Source of the DNA: a virus
DNA length: 36,811 nt
Direction: 5' to 3' (one strand)
Virus record (IMG/VR): IMGVR_UViG_3300042373_001555
Location: 1-36,811 of that record
Shown here: positions 1 to 9,573 of the stretch, piece after piece
Numbering within the stretch: the first letter of the stretch is position 1
How the letters are laid out: every line of letters starts with the position of its first letter
Translations under genes and position numbers: made by a program
The notes under the pieces: generated by a model
What the model was told of the DNA's origin: nothing
Databases searched by the model: none
Seen by the model: the letters and a program-made list of their open reading frames with translations, nothing else

Positions 1-1
1 T

Positions 2-235
2 CTTAATTTAATATATGGGAATTCACCTGAAGACATAACATTATCTTCAATAATTGAAACCAATTCATCATTTGTTAAATCTAAAAATTATAAGACATTC
101 CCTGTATTTGAAATGCAGTGTAATCAGGACTTTCCAATGGAACAGACAATAGTTCCAATAATGAAAAGAAAAGTTATAGCATACATTTTTCAAATTCTTA
201 ATATTAGTAAAATAAAAAATTTTGACTCTGAGTAA
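2..235 (+). CDS. C-terminal end of an unknown protein (partial)
   Basis: An open frame enters from the left edge and stops with TAA at 233-235, giving 77 residues. The 5' part lies outside the window. The visible tail is polar, with a basic hydrophobic stretch near the end (KRKVIAYIFQILNI). I recognise no domain. It points the same way as the next three genes, with a 23-nt gap to the next start, so it probably belongs to the same transcription unit. Confidence 0.55.
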   Translation, partial: LNLIYGNSPEDITLSSIIETNSSFVKSKNYKTFPVFEMQCNQDFPMEQTIVPIMKRKVIAYIFQILNISKIKNFDSE

Positions 236-258
236 TATTTTTTTTATAATTGGTTATC

Positions 259-444
259 ATGGGATTTAATAAGAGATATATAAACCACCAAAATACCTTA
301 ATTGCTCTTCAATCCAACAGATTAAAGGAGTATTATGGAAAAACTGATGCATTTATTTTCCAAGATTATGAAAGCGAAAAGATTTATGACTTATTTGTTG
401 AAGGTAAAACAGAGAAAGAAATATTAAAAATTATTCAAAAATAA
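259..444 (+). CDS. Small hypothetical protein, 61 aa
   Basis: The ATG at 259 is preferred over an in-frame TTG at 250. The product starts MGFNKRYINHQNTL and ends in a charged helix, KTEKEILKIIQK. No domain is recognised. It is 1 nt from the next start (TAA T ATG), which suggests translational coupling with the downstream winged-helix-like protein and with DUF3310. Confidence 0.6.
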   Translation: MGFNKRYINHQNTLIALQSNRLKEYYGKTDAFIFQDYESEKIYDLFVEGKTEKEILKIIQK

Positions 445-445
445 T

Positions 446-634
446 ATGGAACAAAAAATTATCAAAAACTTATTGGGTAAACTCAGGCAACCCATACATA
501 TCGATTACATATCGAAATACATCCTTAATCAATCAATGGATGATACCATAAATTTAATTAATAAATTGGTTGAAGAAAATATTATAGAAGAATCAAAATA
601 CGCGAAGAATTATTATGTGGTTAAAAGTATATAA
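446..634 (+). CDS. Small winged-helix-like hypothetical protein, 62 aa
   Basis: The pattern is a helix (IIKNLLGKL), then PIHIDYISKYI, a polar segment, and a final IIEESKYAKNYYVVKS resembling a beta wing. This resembles small winged-helix DNA-binding proteins, but the assignment is by shape only. It is followed after 8 nt by the DUF3310 gene in the same operon. It could be a small transcription regulator; no family is identified with confidence. Confidence 0.6.
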   Translation: MEQKIIKNLLGKLRQPIHIDYISKYILNQSMDDTINLINKLVEENIIEESKYAKNYYVVKSI

Positions 635-642
635 AAAATAAT

Positions 643-873
643 ATGGAAGAAAAAGAAATGGTTAATCACCCAAGTCATTATGGGGGAGAAAGTAACCCAT
701 ATGAGGTAATTAAAGTTATTGAGGTTTGGAACCTTGACTTTCACCTTGGTAATACTGTAAAGTATATTTCAAGAGCGGGAAAGAAAGGTACAGATAAAGA
801 ACTTCAAGATCTAAAAAAAGCATTATGGTACCTTGAAAGAAAAATACAAAATTTAGAAAAAAATAAAATATGA
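643..873 (+). CDS. DUF3310 family protein (phage)
   Basis: The 76-residue product has the hallmarks of DUF3310: VNHPSHYGG at residues 7-15, then EVIKVIEVW, GNTVKYISRAGKKG, and a closing LKKALWYLERKI helix. The family is very common in tailed phages. Its biochemical role is not firmly established, although a nucleotide-metabolism link has been suggested. Almost the whole length is the domain. The stop overlaps the start of the methyltransferase as ATGA (870-873), so the two are probably translationally coupled. Confidence 0.9.
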   Translation: MEEKEMVNHPSHYGGESNPYEVIKVIEVWNLDFHLGNTVKYISRAGKKGTDKELQDLKKALWYLERKIQNLEKNKI

Positions 874-1733
874 GAGAATTAGAAAATATTATTAACACCA
901 TAATCAATGGGGATTCCGTACAAGTTATGAAAGAAATTCCCGAATCGACAATTGATTTGATAGTTACAAGCCCAAAATATAATGTGGGTATTGATTATGA
1001 TAGTTGTGATGATAGGATGCCAATGTCTGATTATTGGGAATGGACAAAAGAATGGTTAACTGAATCTTTCCGACTTTTAAAGGATGATGGTAGGGTTGCT
1101 ATAAACATTCCCTACGAAGTTAATGTTCAAGATAGAGGAGGTAGGGTTTTATTTATGGCTGAGTTTTGGTCAGTGATGAAATCTGTCGGGTTCCAATTCT
1201 ATGGGTTAGTTGACCTTGATGAGAACTCACCACACAGAAGTAAGACTACAGCTTGGGGTTCATGGATGTCACCAAGTAGCCCATACATTTATAACCCAAA
1301 AGAATGTGTAATATTAGCCTATAAGAAAGACCGTATTAAAAAAGTTAAAGGTGAACCACAATGGAAAGCTGAAATGGTTGATATGGAACAAGAAGATGGT
1401 ACTGTAAAAACTAAAGCGGTTTATCAAGAAGAAGACAAGAAAGAATTTATGTCTTTGGTTTATGGTCAGTGGGAATATTTTGCGGACACAAAACAACAAA
1501 CCAAAGCCACATTTTCAATGGATGTTCCAATAAAGGCCATTAAGATTCTTACTTATAAAAATGATATTGTTCTCGACCCATTCGCTGGCAGCGGAACTAG
1601 TTTGGTTGCTGCGGAAACCTTGGGTCGTAGATGGATTGGAATCGAACTGAGTGAAAACTATACCAAAGTTGGACAAGAAAGGGTACAACATTTTATTGAT
1701 TTAAATAAACAAACTAAAATAGAGTTTAAGTAA
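870..1733 (+). CDS. Orphan beta-class DNA methyltransferase (N6_N4_Mtase)
   Basis: The 287-residue protein has the catalytic motif IV at the N-terminus (DLIVTSPKYN, TSPKYN at 33-38) and the AdoMet-binding motif I near the C-terminus (DPFAGSGT at 236-243, followed by GRRWIGIELSENY). That order defines the beta class of N6-adenine or N4-cytosine methyltransferases. The usual second proline of SPPY is lysine here, which is uncommon. No restriction endonuclease is adjacent, so it is probably a phage orphan enzyme modifying its own DNA. It starts inside the DUF3310 stop and ends at a strong terminator. Target base and site are unknown. Confidence 0.92.
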   Translation: MRELENIINTIINGDSVQVMKEIPESTIDLIVTSPKYNVGIDYDSCDDRMPMSDYWEWTKEWLTESFRLLKDDGRVAINIPYEVNVQDRGGRVLFMAEFWSVMKSVGFQFYGLVDLDENSPHRSKTTAWGSWMSPSSPYIYNPKECVILAYKKDRIKKVKGEPQWKAEMVDMEQEDGTVKTKAVYQEEDKKEFMSLVYGQWEYFADTKQQTKATFSMDVPIKAIKILTYKNDIVLDPFAGSGTSLVAAETLGRRWIGIELSENYTKVGQERVQHFIDLNKQTKIEFK

Positions 1734-1757
1734 AAGGGTTTAACGACCCTTTTTTTT
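1732..1757 (+). terminator. Rho-independent terminator after the methyltransferase
   Basis: An 8-bp stem AAAAGGGT/ACCCTTTT with a 6-nt loop is followed by a T run. It begins inside the methyltransferase stop codon and ends the DUF3310-methyltransferase unit. Confidence 0.85.
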
Positions 1758-1789
1758 GTTTTATGGATATTTATAATTAAAACAAAAAA

Positions 1790-2821
1790 ATGAGTCAAAT
1801 TATAATAACTGAAAAACAATTGGGACTTATCACCAATAAAGTTTTAAGTGAACAAAAATCCAAAAAAGGAACCATTAATGAATCTTTATTTAGTTTTGAA
1901 AATATTTTAATGGCTGCAGGGTTTGTTCCTGTTGTTGGAGAAATTGCTGATATTGCTTTAATATGTTACTACCTCTATAAAGGTGAAAAATTATACGCAG
2001 CGTTAATGTTAATAGCGTTAATCCCAACCGTTGGTGATTTTATTGCTAAACCGATTATTAAATTATTCAAAGGGAGTGGAGGAGGAGCTGCGGCCATGAA
2101 AGCAGGAGGTAAAACATTAACAGAATATTTGGCAAAAAACCCTCAAATAGCTAAAAAGTTTAGTAGTTTAGGTAAATACGTTAAAGAACCTGCAGTTCAA
2201 AATACAGTTAAAGGAATTGAAAAAGTTAGTCCGGGGTTAGCGTCAAAATTAAGAAGTGGTTTAGATATGATTACTGGTAATAAAGCTTTAAGTGGAATTA
2301 AGGCAGGTGGTAAAGAGGTTATCGCAGGCGGAAGTTTCAAAACAGGATTAAAAGATTATTTCCAAGGACAAAGATTATCTAAGTATTTTGAAAAACGTGG
2401 TGTTCTACCTGAAACAGGCATTAAAAGATGGTGGTTGAATGTTGGAGCAAGACAAGATAGAAGAAATGCTTTTAGACAATTTATTGTGGCAAATAATTTA
2501 TTAGCTTACTTTGGAATACCATCATTATCTACTTTTGAAAGAAAATTATCAGATGATGCCGAATTTAGAAAAAAAGTTGCAGAAGACCCAAAAACAAGTG
2601 ATTATATCGCACAAAACTTTGAAAAAGGAGATATGGTGACAAAACAACAAACCCCTGAAACTACACCATCTAAAGAAGAAATTGACCAATACATTAAAAA
2701 TAGGAACTCAGGTAACTCTGCAAGTTCATTGTTTAATATGGGAAGTATTAATTTAAATAATAAAGACGGATTCTCAAATATTTTTACTACAATGTTTGGG
2801 GGTTCTCCACAAGTATCATAA
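1790..2821 (+). CDS. Leader-tagged protein with a hydrophobic pre-toxin-like segment
   Basis: The 343-residue product starts with the shared leader MSQIIITEKQLGLI, followed by an LSEQ site at about 19-22. Residues 37-85 form a hydrophobic, glycine-rich stretch with FVPVVGEIADIA and ALIPTVGDFIAK. This two-fold V/IPxVGD/E pattern resembles the membrane-associated pre-toxin (PT-TG-like) region of polymorphic toxins. The rest is basic and helical with a QQTPETTPSKEE linker. No toxin catalytic domain is recognised. It heads a run of three leader-tagged genes. I infer a virion-internal or membrane-acting protein; the function is unknown. Confidence 0.7.
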   Translation: MSQIIITEKQLGLITNKVLSEQKSKKGTINESLFSFENILMAAGFVPVVGEIADIALICYYLYKGEKLYAALMLIALIPTVGDFIAKPIIKLFKGSGGGAAAMKAGGKTLTEYLAKNPQIAKKFSSLGKYVKEPAVQNTVKGIEKVSPGLASKLRSGLDMITGNKALSGIKAGGKEVIAGGSFKTGLKDYFQGQRLSKYFEKRGVLPETGIKRWWLNVGARQDRRNAFRQFIVANNLLAYFGIPSLSTFERKLSDDAEFRKKVAEDPKTSDYIAQNFEKGDMVTKQQTPETTPSKEEIDQYIKNRNSGNSASSLFNMGSINLNNKDGFSNIFTTMFGGSPQVS

Positions 2822-2843
2822 AACTAAGTATAATAGTAAAAAT

Positions 2844-3209
2844 ATGGCAAAGAAAATTATAAAATTAACTGAAGGTGATTTAATGAATATCGTTAAAAGA
2901 GTCATCCAAGAACAGGATGAAAATTACAAAATTAATATCGCAATCCAATGTTTCTTAAATAAAAAAGGAATTAAAGATGATGCAGGACAATCATTAAAAT
3001 TAGATGGTAGTATCGGTAATTTACCTAACTCTAAAAGTGCTCAAGCAATTGCAAAATATCAATCAAGTATTGGTGTTGATAATGATGGAGTATGGGGTTA
3101 CGAGACTAATACTAAGATGACACCAAAAGATAAAATGATATACAAACAGTGTATTTCTGACCACGGAGACATAATTGATAAAGGAATGCATTTACTTGGA
3201 ATTGACTAA
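2844..3209 (+). CDS. Leader-tagged peptidoglycan-binding-like protein
   Basis: The start at 2844 places the leader IIKLTEGDLMNIVKRVIQEQ at the N-terminus; the longer frame from 2796 overlaps the previous gene and has no such match. Residues after about 30 look like a PG_binding_1 fold: a helix IAIQCFLNKKGI, LDGSIGNLPNSKSAQAI, AKYQSSIGVDNDG and VWGYETNTKM, matching the DGxxG...AIxxFQ...DGVxGxxT pattern. The 121-residue length fits one leader plus one domain. It could anchor virion material to the cell wall during entry. It sits 3 nt upstream of the DHH gene. Confidence 0.75.
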   Translation: MAKKIIKLTEGDLMNIVKRVIQEQDENYKINIAIQCFLNKKGIKDDAGQSLKLDGSIGNLPNSKSAQAIAKYQSSIGVDNDGVWGYETNTKMTPKDKMIYKQCISDHGDIIDKGMHLLGID

Positions 3210-3212
3210 TTA

Positions 3213-4610
3213 ATGAAAGGAAGAATAACGGAATCAGGAATACGTGATATTTCAGCCTTAAGAAAAAGATATCCTAAAGCAGAAATATATTTTCACCAAG
3301 ATTTAGATGGTGTAACCACTGCGATTGCAATGAAGAAATACCTTGAAGATAATGGTATTGACGTTATCAATTCACATGTTATCCAATACGGTGATAAAGA
3401 ATTTGCGGTTAAAAAACTTGACGCAACTGGTGATGTTATGCCAGTATTGGTTGACTTTGCTCACGGTAAACCAATGTTCGTTATTCATACTGACCACCAC
3501 GACAGACAAGCAGGTGCGGAAGGTACCAAGTCCACATCATTTAGACAATCTCGTTCAAATGTTGAAACAATATCTCAAGTAGTTTCACCAAAAGAATTAT
3601 TCCCATCTTCAGATATATTATTAATCAGTACTGTTGACTCGGCAGATTATGCAAAATATGATATATCACCTGATGAAGTTGTGAATTATATTTTTAAATT
3701 AGATAAAGATAAGTCATTACAAAAAAATAAAATGTTAATGGGTCTTGTTATTAACAAGTTATTATTGGCATTTAAAAACAAAAAAGGTTTCTTAGAAGGT
3801 TTAGTACAAAATTCAGAACCATCTTTATTGTCTATATTAACAAACATTAAAGATTGGATGAAAAAAACTAATGCCGCAAACCCCAAAGAACTACAAAAGA
3901 ATGCCGAGGCATATAAAGAAACTATGAAAGGTTATCCTAAAGTTGAGGATAATATTATATTTCAATATGGTGGAGGTTCTATGATTAAGCCAGGTTCTTA
4001 TGATAGGTATACACCATTTAGGAACAATCCTGAAGCTGACTTTTTAATTATGGCTTGGCCAATGGGGTTAGTACAAGCATCTTGTAATCCTTTCAAAAAA
4101 GAAAGAGAACTTAAAGGTGTTAATTTAGGTGAAATCGCTCAAGAAGTTTTATCTAAATGGGAAGACCAATTAAAACAAAGAACAATTCCATTATCTACAA
4201 TCAAATGGGTTAGTGAAACATCTGCAGTTCCTGAGAGTGTTGGTTTTACATTTAAAGATTTTGAAGCTTTATATGGTGATAAGTTTACAACCATGGAAGG
4301 GGGAGAAGGGGTTTTAGATCATATTAATGATATGATGGAAACTCCATTCACCGAATTAACTGAAGAGCATAGGGAAATGTTAGACAAGATTGGTATTAAT
4401 ACTTGGGATTTAATTCAGGCCAACTCAGGTGGACACAAATGTATTACAAATATATCTGGATTAAATTACTTAGGTAGAAGTAAAAGACCACCACAAGGGC
4501 AATATAGATATGACTCTGAAAAAGACGATTCGCCTTCAGTTAAGTTCACAAAGATGATTGCTCACGAGTTTGAGAGAAAATTAAAAGAAAAGATTAAAGA
4601 GTCTAAGTAA
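3213..4610 (+). CDS. DHH-family phosphoesterase, leader-like N-terminus
   Basis: The 465-residue protein has HQDLDG at 28-33 (DHH motif I), VDFAHG near 80, the signature HTDHHD at 92-97, a VDSADY motif near 145, and a C-terminal GGH at about 406-408 that resembles the DHHA1 GGHxxA site. DHH enzymes use two metal ions to hydrolyse phosphodiesters (RecJ nuclease, NrnA oligoribonuclease, cyclic-dinucleotide phosphodiesterases); the substrate here is open. The N-terminus KGRITESGI contains an ITE site like the neighbouring leaders. Its position right after two tagged genes suggests one transcription unit. Possible roles are nucleic-acid turnover or signal degradation after infection. Confidence 0.85.
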   Translation: MKGRITESGIRDISALRKRYPKAEIYFHQDLDGVTTAIAMKKYLEDNGIDVINSHVIQYGDKEFAVKKLDATGDVMPVLVDFAHGKPMFVIHTDHHDRQAGAEGTKSTSFRQSRSNVETISQVVSPKELFPSSDILLISTVDSADYAKYDISPDEVVNYIFKLDKDKSLQKNKMLMGLVINKLLLAFKNKKGFLEGLVQNSEPSLLSILTNIKDWMKKTNAANPKELQKNAEAYKETMKGYPKVEDNIIFQYGGGSMIKPGSYDRYTPFRNNPEADFLIMAWPMGLVQASCNPFKKERELKGVNLGEIAQEVLSKWEDQLKQRTIPLSTIKWVSETSAVPESVGFTFKDFEALYGDKFTTMEGGEGVLDHINDMMETPFTELTEEHREMLDKIGINTWDLIQANSGGHKCITNISGLNYLGRSKRPPQGQYRYDSEKDDSPSVKFTKMIAHEFERKLKEKIKESK

Positions 4611-4663
4611 TAAAAAACTTTATTTTTTATTAAAAATAATTATTACACTATTTTTTTATTAAT

Positions 4664-4699
4664 AAACTAATATTTTATTAAAGTATTAGTTTATATTTG
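4664..4699 (+). promoter_or_regulatory. Hairpin overlapping a possible -7 promoter element
   Basis: A perfect 9-bp inverted repeat AAACTAATA/TATTAGTTT (4664-4672 and 4684-4692) lies between the DHH gene and the giant surface-protein gene. A TATATTTG -7-like element (4692-4699) starts at the last base of the repeat, and the ATG follows at 4716. No clear TTTG is seen at the expected -33 distance, so the promoter is tentative. The repeat could be a terminator for the upstream unit or an operator. Confidence 0.45.
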
Positions 4700-4715
4700 A
4701 ACAAAAAAATAGCGT

Positions 4716-7700
4716 ATGGAAAAAATAGTTTTAGGTAAGATTATAAAAAAGATTTTTTTATTATCTGTATTAATATTATCATTAATCGGCGTAACCCAAA
4801 AAGAAGTAAATGCTTCTCACGTTGTTGGTTCCGACATATCTTATGTCTGTACAACCACACCAGGTGTTTATCGTGTTCAGTTTAAGATATATAGAGATTG
4901 TCAGGGTGTTCAACTCTGTGCCAATTGTCCCACAAGTTTAAGTCCTTCTTGTAATATTCCAATTATATTGACAGGTGGATCTGCACCTACAGGTTCAGGT
5001 TTACCAACAAGCCCTTGTGCTGGAATTAATTTTGGAACCCAAAATATAAATGTGGTTACAGGTGTTAGTGGTTTTGATGTTGTACAACTATGTTCAGGAG
5101 AAAAATCCATTTGTACTAATTGTGGGACTAGAACACCTGGTACTTTTGTTCCTGGTATTGAGGTGTATACATTTGAAGGGAATATTAGTTTAGCATCTAT
5201 TCCGGCTAGTTGTTGTTTAATCAATATAGGTTATAGTATCTGTTGTAGAAATGATGCTATAACTACTTTAGTAAATCCTGGCGCTTTAAATTTTTATACT
5301 CAAGGTACAATTAATAGGTGTGTAACACCTTGTAATTCTTCTCCAACATTTACAAATGACCCTGTTGCGGTTACTTGTGCGGGACAAGATTTTACTTACA
5401 ATTTAGGAGCTATTGACCCTGATGGTGATTCTTTAAGTTATTCTTTTGGGCAATCACTTACAGGACCTGGTGTTACGGCGCCATATCTTTCACCATACAG
5501 TGCCAATGTACCACTACCTTATTTAGGTGCGCCAATTCAAACACCACCTGCGGTTCCTCCTATTGGTATCAGCATAGATCCTGTAACTGGAGATCTACGG
5601 TTTAGACCGATGGGAACCTTTGTTGCTAATTTAATTATAGAGGTTCGACAATGGAAAATGGTAGGAGGAGTACCTACCTTAATGGGTGTAACTCGAAGGG
5701 ACATTCAGTTTTATAGTAGGATTTGTCCTGAAAATAACCCACCTGTTTTACGAACATGGACCAATGATGGAGTTTTAACCTCACCACAACCAAACTTTAG
5801 TTATTCTGTTTGTGCTGGACAACAATTATGTTTTATGATTTCTGCTTGGGATAATACCGCAGTTACCGATACTACAGACATTACTTGGAACGCGCCAACA
5901 TTATTAGTTAGTAAAGGTGCTACATTTGTTAAAGCATATAATCCTATTCAAAGAACTATGATTGGACCAAAATATGATAGTGTTCGTTTTTGTTGGACAC
6001 CTGGTCCTGAAATGGCGAGTAATTTACCTTATTATTTTGTTGTTACCGCCAAAGATAGGGCGTGTCCTATTCCGGCTCGTACTACAAGATCATTTAGTAT
6101 TTTAGTTAGAAGGATTCCTATAGCAAATATCATTAAAACCAACAAAAATTGTGGCTTCTATGATTTTTCATATACTCAAACAAATGTCGTTCCTATTAAC
6201 CCTTCGTATACTAAATTCTTAATTGAAACAAGCCCTAATTCTAATACTTACCAAACTTTTGTTGGACCTAATGTGATCAATCATAGATTTTTACAAGGTG
6301 GTTGGCATAAAATTAGGTTACAGTTAACAACAACTGCACCACCATCACCCAATGGTTGTCCTAACGATAATATTTGGGACTCTGTTTTGGTGGTACCTCC
6401 TGTTGATGTAAATATTAGGGATACTTTTAATTGTTTTGGAACTTCAGTTATAGTTAGGGCAAATGGACGAGATGGTACGCCTTTTGGTAGTACTTATCGG
6501 TATACTCTATATGGTGGTGGTATGGGTTCAAACAACATTATTAGAACTTTTGGTATTGATTCCAATTTTGTAATAAACCCAACAAACCCTGGTGTTAGTA
6601 GCTCTTACAAAGTTGTTATTCAGGATTTGAATGGTTGTAAAGACTCAACTTTATTAAATGTGTTTACTCGTAATTTACCGATTAAAGAGTTACCAAATTC
6701 TGTTCGTTATTGTTTTGGTGCAACTGACACCATAGATGGTGGTAATAGTAATGGTAGTGTTAATATTTGGCGTTGGAATAAAATTCCTGTATCACCAGTA
6801 TTGACTGATACTGTATCACAAAAAATTACACCAAGAGATAGTGGTCAATATATTGTAAGAAAAACGGATTTAAATGGGTGTTCTCAGTTGGATACTATTA
6901 TGGTTTATATTAATGAAAGAGTACCTGTTAGTGCTGGTCCTAATCGAACTATTTGTGAGAAAGACGCACCAATAAATATAGTTGGTGTTGGTACGACCGC
7001 AGCCATAGATAGTTTTCAATGGAGATCGATTCCAATATCAAACCCTGATGTTGTTTTAAGTAGAACATCAATTCTAAATGTATCACCATTGATTACAACC
7101 AGTTATCAAGTGAGAGGATTTTTAACTTATGGTGGTGTTGGATGTTCTTATGTTGATACTATGGATGTAATAGTTAAACCATTACCAATAATTAATAGAC
7201 CTGATAATATGTCTTTGTGTAGAAATACTAACATAGTATTACTACCAAATATTACTTCTACAAACAAACCTGGATTGATAACATCGGTATGGAATTATCC
7301 ATCAAACCCAAATGCGATTAATGGTAATCAAGTTATAATATCTAATTTAATTAATTTACCACCAGTACCACCAACACCTGTAAGAGGAAATATTATTCGT
7401 CTTAACGTAAACGATGTTGATGGATGTAGAATAAGTGATTCAATCGTAATCTCTGTCTTTCCTGTACCATTAATTAACGCAGGATCAAGTAGAAACTTTT
7501 GTGATTTTGCTAGTGTGTTTAACATTAACCCAGGTTCCCAACTATATTCTCCAAATGGAGGTGCGTTAGCAACTAATGAAGAGTGGTTTGGTCGTGGTAT
7601 TAATAAACCAAATCCCGCGATTAATTATTATGCATTTAATCCACAAGGTGTTGACGTATTAACTTTACCTGACACAAATATTATAACTTATAAATTTACT

Positions 7701-9563
7701 GCTACATTCCCATTAAATAATAGTGTGTTATTTACACCTGCGGTTAGTGGTTTTTTCGCACCATCACCAATAGGAGGTTGTTTAGCTACCGATACTTTGG
7801 TATTTTCAGTAATAAAAACTCCGAAGTTAGAAACAGGTATTGCACCATCTTTATGTAGGTCAGGTACTATTGTCGATATAGATCAACATATGTTAGGTAG
7901 AAGTACAACATCTATTAACCCACTAAGTAGTTATTGGTATATTGGATCACCTGATCAGATGTATAGGACTTCAATAACTAATGGTAGAAATTTCAACCCA
8001 TCAAGTCCTATATTAGAAAATTTCACCAGACAGTACAGATTAGTATATGCTGACACATCAACAACTTGTAGGGTTGCGGATACAACTACAATTCAAGTTA
8101 ATGAGAATCCTGTTGTGGATATCGATTATAATATTGTTAGTGATAGTTCAATTTGTAAAACTCGTGGTAGTGTATTCTTCTTTATGAATCCAAATAACAT
8201 TTCAAGTGTTGATGGTGAGATGAAAAGTTTTCCAACTTTACCGACCACAGCATTTGATGTAACTAATGGTAAATTTACAATCAATAATGTTCCTGATGGG
8301 GTTTATAATATTAAATATTATTATAAGGATCCTGGAACGGGATGTGATAACAAAGATTCAATAAATATTAGAATACAAAGTCCACCTCAGGTAGATATTG
8401 TAGATGATGGATCGGTTTGTTCTTATGATGCCATTTTTAATGTGGGGTTTAAAACAATACCAAGTTCGCCATATACTTGGAATTGGGTAACACCTGATGG
8501 TAACGGGAATATTATTGATAATGGTATAAATGGAATTAACTATACCGCAACACCATTCGACATTATTCGTGGAAAAGTTACTTTTAAAGTTACAACTATA
8601 GATTTAACTACCGATCCCGATATTTGTGGTTCTGTAAGTGATTCTATAACTTATACGATTAAACCAAAACCAGTTGCTGATTTTACTATATCACCTGATA
8701 GAGGTTGTGTTGATGAGAGATATGGGTTGGTGTTAAATTCAACTTATACTGCGGTTCCAAGTATTGTGGGTAGTACTTATAAGTGGTATATGGATGTTAC
8801 TGATTTTAATAGTACACCACTTAACTCAAATCCATTTAATCAAACTGTTTTATCACAAACATTTACTAAATCAGGAAATCACAGGATATATTTGTTTGTT
8901 GAGGCTGATGGTTGTAAAGATACTACTGACGCTACATTAACTGCTTGGCCAACACCAGTTGCGTCATTTACCACGGATCCAAAAAGTACAACAATTGCTA
9001 AACCAAATTTTGATTTCTTTAATCAATCAAATATATCCGACAATTCAAACTTAAAATATATTTGGTATTTTCCACCACTAACTCCTGGTATACCAAGAGT
9101 AGATTATACTTTTGAACCAACCCAAGTTCAGTTTATGGCAGATACTGGTTTACAGTGTATAAAACTAACTGCGATTAGTCCTAACGGTTGTTATGATTCT
9201 ACACTAGAATGTGTTCGTATTGAGCCAGATATCACGGTGTTTATTCCAAATGTATTCCGTCCGATTAACGTTGATGGAAAAGGGGGAAGTACGATAGAAT
9301 GTGGATTTGGATGTAATAGGACTTTCAAAGTAAGTGCTACAGGATTTGAAACATTAGAAATATTTGTATTTAATCGTTGGGGTCAAAAGGTTTATGAATC
9401 ATACATGACAGATAAAACGTACAATCCTGAGGAAGGGTGGAATGGAAGAGACTTTAATAAAGGACAGGATTGTCAACAAGATGCATATATTTACCAAGTA
9501 AATGCAACCAGTTTTAACGGTAAAAAATACACATACAGCGGTTCGGTTACATTATTAAGATAA
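4716..9563 (+). CDS. Giant secreted gliding-motility-associated protein with T9SS C-terminal (CHU_C) domain
   Basis: The 1615-residue product has a signal peptide (hydrophobic core at 13-26, likely cleavage after A33 in EVNASHVVG). Its N-terminal region, with SHVVGSDISYVC and YRDCQG, is typical of Flavobacteriia surface proteins. Many Cys-bearing Ig/PKD-like repeats follow, some with the GPNRTIC type of motif. The last ~110 residues match the gliding-motility-associated C-terminal (type B T9SS sorting) domain: FIPNVFRPINVDG, FVFNRWGQKVYES, WNGRDFNKG, AYIYQVNATSFNGK and a final SGSVTLLR. Such proteins are exported by the host type IX system and anchored or released at the surface. Finding one among phage-type genes is odd: it may be a captured host adhesin, a surface-remodelling factor, or a sign that this stretch is host DNA. 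Confidence 0.88.
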   Translation: MEKIVLGKIIKKIFLLSVLILSLIGVTQKEVNASHVVGSDISYVCTTTPGVYRVQFKIYRDCQGVQLCANCPTSLSPSCNIPIILTGGSAPTGSGLPTSPCAGINFGTQNINVVTGVSGFDVVQLCSGEKSICTNCGTRTPGTFVPGIEVYTFEGNISLASIPASCCLINIGYSICCRNDAITTLVNPGALNFYTQGTINRCVTPCNSSPTFTNDPVAVTCAGQDFTYNLGAIDPDGDSLSYSFGQSLTGPGVTAPYLSPYSANVPLPYLGAPIQTPPAVPPIGISIDPVTGDLRFRPMGTFVANLIIEVRQWKMVGGVPTLMGVTRRDIQFYSRICPENNPPVLRTWTNDGVLTSPQPNFSYSVCAGQQLCFMISAWDNTAVTDTTDITWNAPTLLVSKGATFVKAYNPIQRTMIGPKYDSVRFCWTPGPEMASNLPYYFVVTAKDRACPIPARTTRSFSILVRRIPIANIIKTNKNCGFYDFSYTQTNVVPINPSYTKFLIETSPNSNTYQTFVGPNVINHRFLQGGWHKIRLQLTTTAPPSPNGCPNDNIWDSVLVVPPVDVNIRDTFNCFGTSVIVRANGRDGTPFGSTYRYTLYGGGMGSNNIIRTFGIDSNFVINPTNPGVSSSYKVVIQDLNGCKDSTLLNVFTRNLPIKELPNSVRYCFGATDTIDGGNSNGSVNIWRWNKIPVSPVLTDTVSQKITPRDSGQYIVRKTDLNGCSQLDTIMVYINERVPVSAGPNRTICEKDAPINIVGVGTTAAIDSFQWRSIPISNPDVVLSRTSILNVSPLITTSYQVRGFLTYGGVGCSYVDTMDVIVKPLPIINRPDNMSLCRNTNIVLLPNITSTNKPGLITSVWNYPSNPNAINGNQVIISNLINLPPVPPTPVRGNIIRLNVNDVDGCRISDSIVISVFPVPLINAGSSRNFCDFASVFNINPGSQLYSPNGGALATNEEWFGRGINKPNPAINYYAFNPQGVDVLTLPDTNIITYKFTATFPLNNSVLFTPAVSGFFAPSPIGGCLATDTLVFSVIKTPKLETGIAPSLCRSGTIVDIDQHMLGRSTTSINPLSSYWYIGSPDQMYRTSITNGRNFNPSSPILENFTRQYRLVYADTSTTCRVADTTTIQVNENPVVDIDYNIVSDSSICKTRGSVFFFMNPNNISSVDGEMKSFPTLPTTAFDVTNGKFTINNVPDGVYNIKYYYKDPGTGCDNKDSINIRIQSPPQVDIVDDGSVCSYDAIFNVGFKTIPSSPYTWNWVTPDGNGNIIDNGINGINYTATPFDIIRGKVTFKVTTIDLTTDPDICGSVSDSITYTIKPKPVADFTISPDRGCVDERYGLVLNSTYTAVPSIVGSTYKWYMDVTDFNSTPLNSNPFNQTVLSQTFTKSGNHRIYLFVEADGCKDTTDATLTAWPTPVASFTTDPKSTTIAKPNFDFFNQSNISDNSNLKYIWYFPPLTPGIPRVDYTFEPTQVQFMADTGLQCIKLTAISPNGCYDSTLECVRIEPDITVFIPNVFRPINVDGKGGSTIECGFGCNRTFKVSATGFETLEIFVFNRWGQKVYESYMTDKTYNPEEGWNGRDFNKGQDCQQDAYIYQVNATSFNGKKYTYSGSVTLLR

Positions 9564-9573
9564 TAATTTATTT

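Noticed and set aside
870-1733. Restriction-modification system
   Set aside because: No endonuclease or specificity gene next to the methyltransferase; it fits an orphan phage enzyme.
1790-2821. Complete polymorphic toxin
   Set aside because: Only a pre-toxin-like hydrophobic region is visible; there is no recognisable toxin domain or immunity gene.
4664-4692. Transposon terminal repeat
   Set aside because: No transposase, no matching distal repeat and no target duplication; a terminator or operator is simpler.
4910-5224. 104-residue minus-strand ORF
   Set aside because: Antisense to the T9SS protein, which has clear domain and signal features.
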